Source: Acidobacteriota bacterium
GTDB lineage: Bacteria > Acidobacteriota > Holophagae > Holophagales > Holophagaceae
NCBI GenBank assembly: GCA_016195985.1
Contig: JACPYP010000007.1
Location: forward strand, 1-64,000
DNA length: 64,000 nucleotides
Direction of reading: 5' to 3'
Within the stretch, counting starts at the first letter, position 1, and each line of letters begins with the position of its first letter. The position numbers and the translations under genes were made by a program. The notes beneath the pieces were generated by a model that ran no database searches, was not told the origin of the DNA, and saw nothing but the letters and a program-made list of their open reading frames with translations. Of the stretch, positions 62,323-64,000 are shown one piece after another.

Positions 62323-62410
62323 GGCGCCGTCAGCCTTGCGCGGGGCGCCGTCAGCCTTGGCGCGGGGCGCCGTCAGCGCTGGCGCAGAGCGCCGTCAGCC
62401 TTGGCGCAGG
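62323..62410. repeat. Four-copy 21-22-base tandem repeat at a permease stop codon
   Basis: The core GCGCCGTCAGC begins at 62324, 62345, 62367 and 62389 (period 21, 22, 22). On the minus strand each unit reads like CTGCGCCAAGGCTGACGGCG, which in the first copy is the end of the permease gene (Leu-Arg-Gln-Gly-stop). The remaining copies are therefore duplications of the gene's last codons and stop, placed in the gap before copy I. Confidence 0.88.
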
Positions 62411-64000
62411 GCTTCGGCGGGCGGGTGGGTGGCGGCCCGGAACGCGGGCAGCAGGCTCGCGATGCTGGCCCCCACGAGCAGCATCACGGCTCCTCCGGCC
62501 AGACTGGCGGGTGCCGCCGGTTGGGAATCGGTCAGGAAGCTGGCCAGCAGGCGGCCGGCGGCCGCGGCGGTGATCAGGCCGACGCCCACACCCAGCGCCG
62601 TGGTGCCCACGCCCTGGCGGAGCACCAACTGGAAGATCTGGCGCGCCGAGGCGCCCATGGCCACCCGGATGCCGAACTCCCGTGTTCGCTGGGCCACCAC
62701 GTAGCTGAGCAGACCGTGGAGGCCCGCCAGGGCCAGCAGCAGCGCCAGTCCCCCCGCCAGACCCATGAGGCGCATCTGCACCGAAACGTTCTCCACGCTT
62801 CCGTCGACCACCTCGCGCATGGGCCGCAGCCCCTTCAGGGGCCATTCCGGCGCCACTTCGCGGGCCACGCGGCGGATGGCCTTCAGGTCCATGACCCTGG
62901 GCGATTCGAACTGCACCACGAAGGAGGTGGTGAGCATGCCGAGGTACGAAGGGAAGTAGGCCACCATTTTCGCCTTCTCGCTGGAGGGCCCGGCATTGCG
63001 GACATCGGACACCACACCCACCACTTCCACCCAGCGGCCCCCGTACTTGAAGGTCTGGCCCACGGCCGACTCGCCCGGATAGAAGGTGCGCGCCATGCTT
63101 TCGCTGATGACCGCCATGCGCGAACCCTCGCCTTCCCGCTCGGAAGGCAGGAACCCCCGGCCCTGGAGCACGCGGATGCCGAAGGCTTCGAACACCTCGG
63201 GGCTGGCCGTGCGGAGCTCCACCCATTCGCCATCCCGGTTGGGCCGCTTGGGGGTTTCGGTTCCGAAATTCCAGCCAAAGTCCTCCACGGGAAGGAGTCC
63301 GATGGTTCCGGCTTGCTTCACCCCGGGAACCGCCTTGAGGCGCGCCACGAGTTCCTCCACCTTCAAGGCCGCCTTCTGCTCCGAGGCCTCGTCCTTGGAG
63401 CTGGTGTCGCAGGTGAACACGGCCACGCCCTCGGTGCGCAGTCCCAGGTTCACCGCCAGCAGCCGGCGCAGCGTCCCCTGGGCCGAGGTAAACGAGGCCA
63501 GCAGCGTGAGGGCCAGGGCCACCTGGGCCACCACCAGGGTGATCCGGAGGCGGCGCGAGCCGCCCCCCGCCAGGCCGCGCCCGCTGGCATTGAGCACGCT
63601 GCTCAGGCGCAGCCGGGACAGGAGCAGGCCAGGCAGGCCCGCCATGAGCAGGGCCACCAGCACTGAAGCCCCGGCAAGGCCCCCCAGGAGGGCTTTATCC
63701 ATCGCCAGTGGATGCGCCGCTTGAAAAGCCGGGCTCACCACCGGCTTCAGGAGGCCCATGGTGGCATGGGCGACGAAGGTCCCCAGAAAGGCGCCACCCA
63801 GGCTCAGCAGCAGGGACTCGGCCAGCCTCGGCCGGAGCGCGGCCCAGGTGCCGGCTCCGAGGGCCATGCGGAGGGCGGTCTCCTCCCTGGCGGCCATGGC
63901 CCGCGCCAGCACCGCGTTGGCCAGGTTCACGAGGGTGATGGCCACCAGCAGGACCGCAGCCAGGGAGAGGATGGTTCCCACGGTTTTGTTCTGCTCCCGG
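62395..64000 (-). CDS. ADOP-type ABC permease (copy J), 5' end beyond the window
   Basis: 535 residues visible, open to the window edge. The visible part starts in the first FtsX region (NLANAVLARAMAAREETALRMALGAG), continues through the second PCD domain (FGIRVLQGRGFLPSEREGEGS) and the second FtsX region (GLHGLLSYVVAQRTREFGIRVAMGAS), and ends AEALRQG. About 270 N-terminal residues are missing. The stop lies in a tandem repeat. The distance to copy I, about 180 bases, is the largest gap in the array. Confidence 0.93.
   Translation of the reverse strand, partial: REQNKTVGTILSLAAVLLVAITLVNLANAVLARAMAAREETALRMALGAGTWAALRPRLAESLLLSLGGAFLGTFVAHATMGLLKPVVSPAFQAAHPLAMDKALLGGLAGASVLVALLMAGLPGLLLSRLRLSSVLNASGRGLAGGGSRRLRITLVVAQVALALTLLASFTSAQGTLRRLLAVNLGLRTEGVAVFTCDTSSKDEASEQKAALKVEELVARLKAVPGVKQAGTIGLLPVEDFGWNFGTETPKRPNRDGEWVELRTASPEVFEAFGIRVLQGRGFLPSEREGEGSRMAVISESMARTFYPGESAVGQTFKYGGRWVEVVGVVSDVRNAGPSSEKAKMVAYFPSYLGMLTTSFVVQFESPRVMDLKAIRRVAREVAPEWPLKGLRPMREVVDGSVENVSVQMRLMGLAGGLALLLALAGLHGLLSYVVAQRTREFGIRVAMGASARQIFQLVLRQGVGTTALGVGVGLITAAAAGRLLASFLTDSQPAAPASLAGGAVMLLVGASIASLLPAFRAATHPPAEALRQG

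Noticed and set aside
62323-62410. CRISPR array
   Set aside because: The units are contiguous with no unique spacers and are copies of a gene end.
41634-64000. Sigma-54 promoters inside the permease array
   Set aside because: I looked for GC/GG pairs of the -24/-12 type in the gaps on the minus strand and found no convincing match; the gaps are mostly four to fifty bases.

Overview
The window is GC-rich bacterial chromosome, densely coded, with short intergenic gaps. The best guess at origin is an Acidobacteriota member, probably of the Holophaga/Geothrix side. The reasons are a long run of about 800-residue duplicated FtsX/MacB-type permeases (the ADOP family, a hallmark expansion of Acidobacteriota), an Oar-like TonB-dependent receptor with an N-terminal carboxypeptidase-regulatory domain, and low-complexity Gly/Pro-rich lipoproteins. 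This is inference from gene content; no rRNA or other phylogenetic marker is present. I found no tRNA, rRNA, CRISPR array or insertion sequence.

Layout. 1-3.9 kb: tail of an Ig-like domain protein, a bidirectional terminator, a TonB-dependent receptor and a 750-base AT-rich gap. 3.9-10.1 kb (minus strand): PduO-type cobalamin adenosyltransferase, pyrE, an arginase-family hydrolase, an erythromycin-esterase-like lipoprotein and leuS. 10.2-21.7 kb: a mixed block with a GGDEF-hemerythrin protein, a Rieske lipoprotein, a membrane sensor Ser/Thr kinase facing a cupredoxin-domain protein, an outer-membrane protein, a TIGR03118-type lipoprotein, a MocR-like regulator that has lost its PLP lysine, a cytochrome c, a LysR regulator and a frameshifted amidohydrolase.

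21.8-34.6 kb is a potassium locus: a 63-codon ORF, kdpF, kdpA, a 47-codon membrane ORF, kdpB, kdpC, a TorF-like porin, a KimA-type K+ importer, kdpDE, a KirBac-type channel and methylglyoxal synthase. The kdp operon and kimA share a near-identical promoter block: TCCTAAC, 5 bases, CTTAAC, 11 bases, then a conserved 13-base segment. The block is a direct repeat with an 11-base period, as expected for an OmpR-family regulator, so KdpE probably controls both importers. This is the most testable new observation in the window.

34.6-39 kb: an alpha/beta hydrolase, an M14-type carboxypeptidase, a 48-codon membrane ORF, an RMD1/YagE-family protein, a DUF4337 protein and a coiled-coil HTH regulator. 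39-64 kb (all minus strand) is one apparent transcription unit of more than 25 kb: eight intact ADOP-type permeases, one internally deleted permease remnant and one permease cut by the window edge, with a single MacB/LolD-type ATPase gene among them, followed by a sigma-54-type response regulator and its histidine kinase. Within the array some stop/start junctions embed the ribosome-binding site of the next gene in the last codons of the previous one, and the remnant shows that copies are still being gained and lost.
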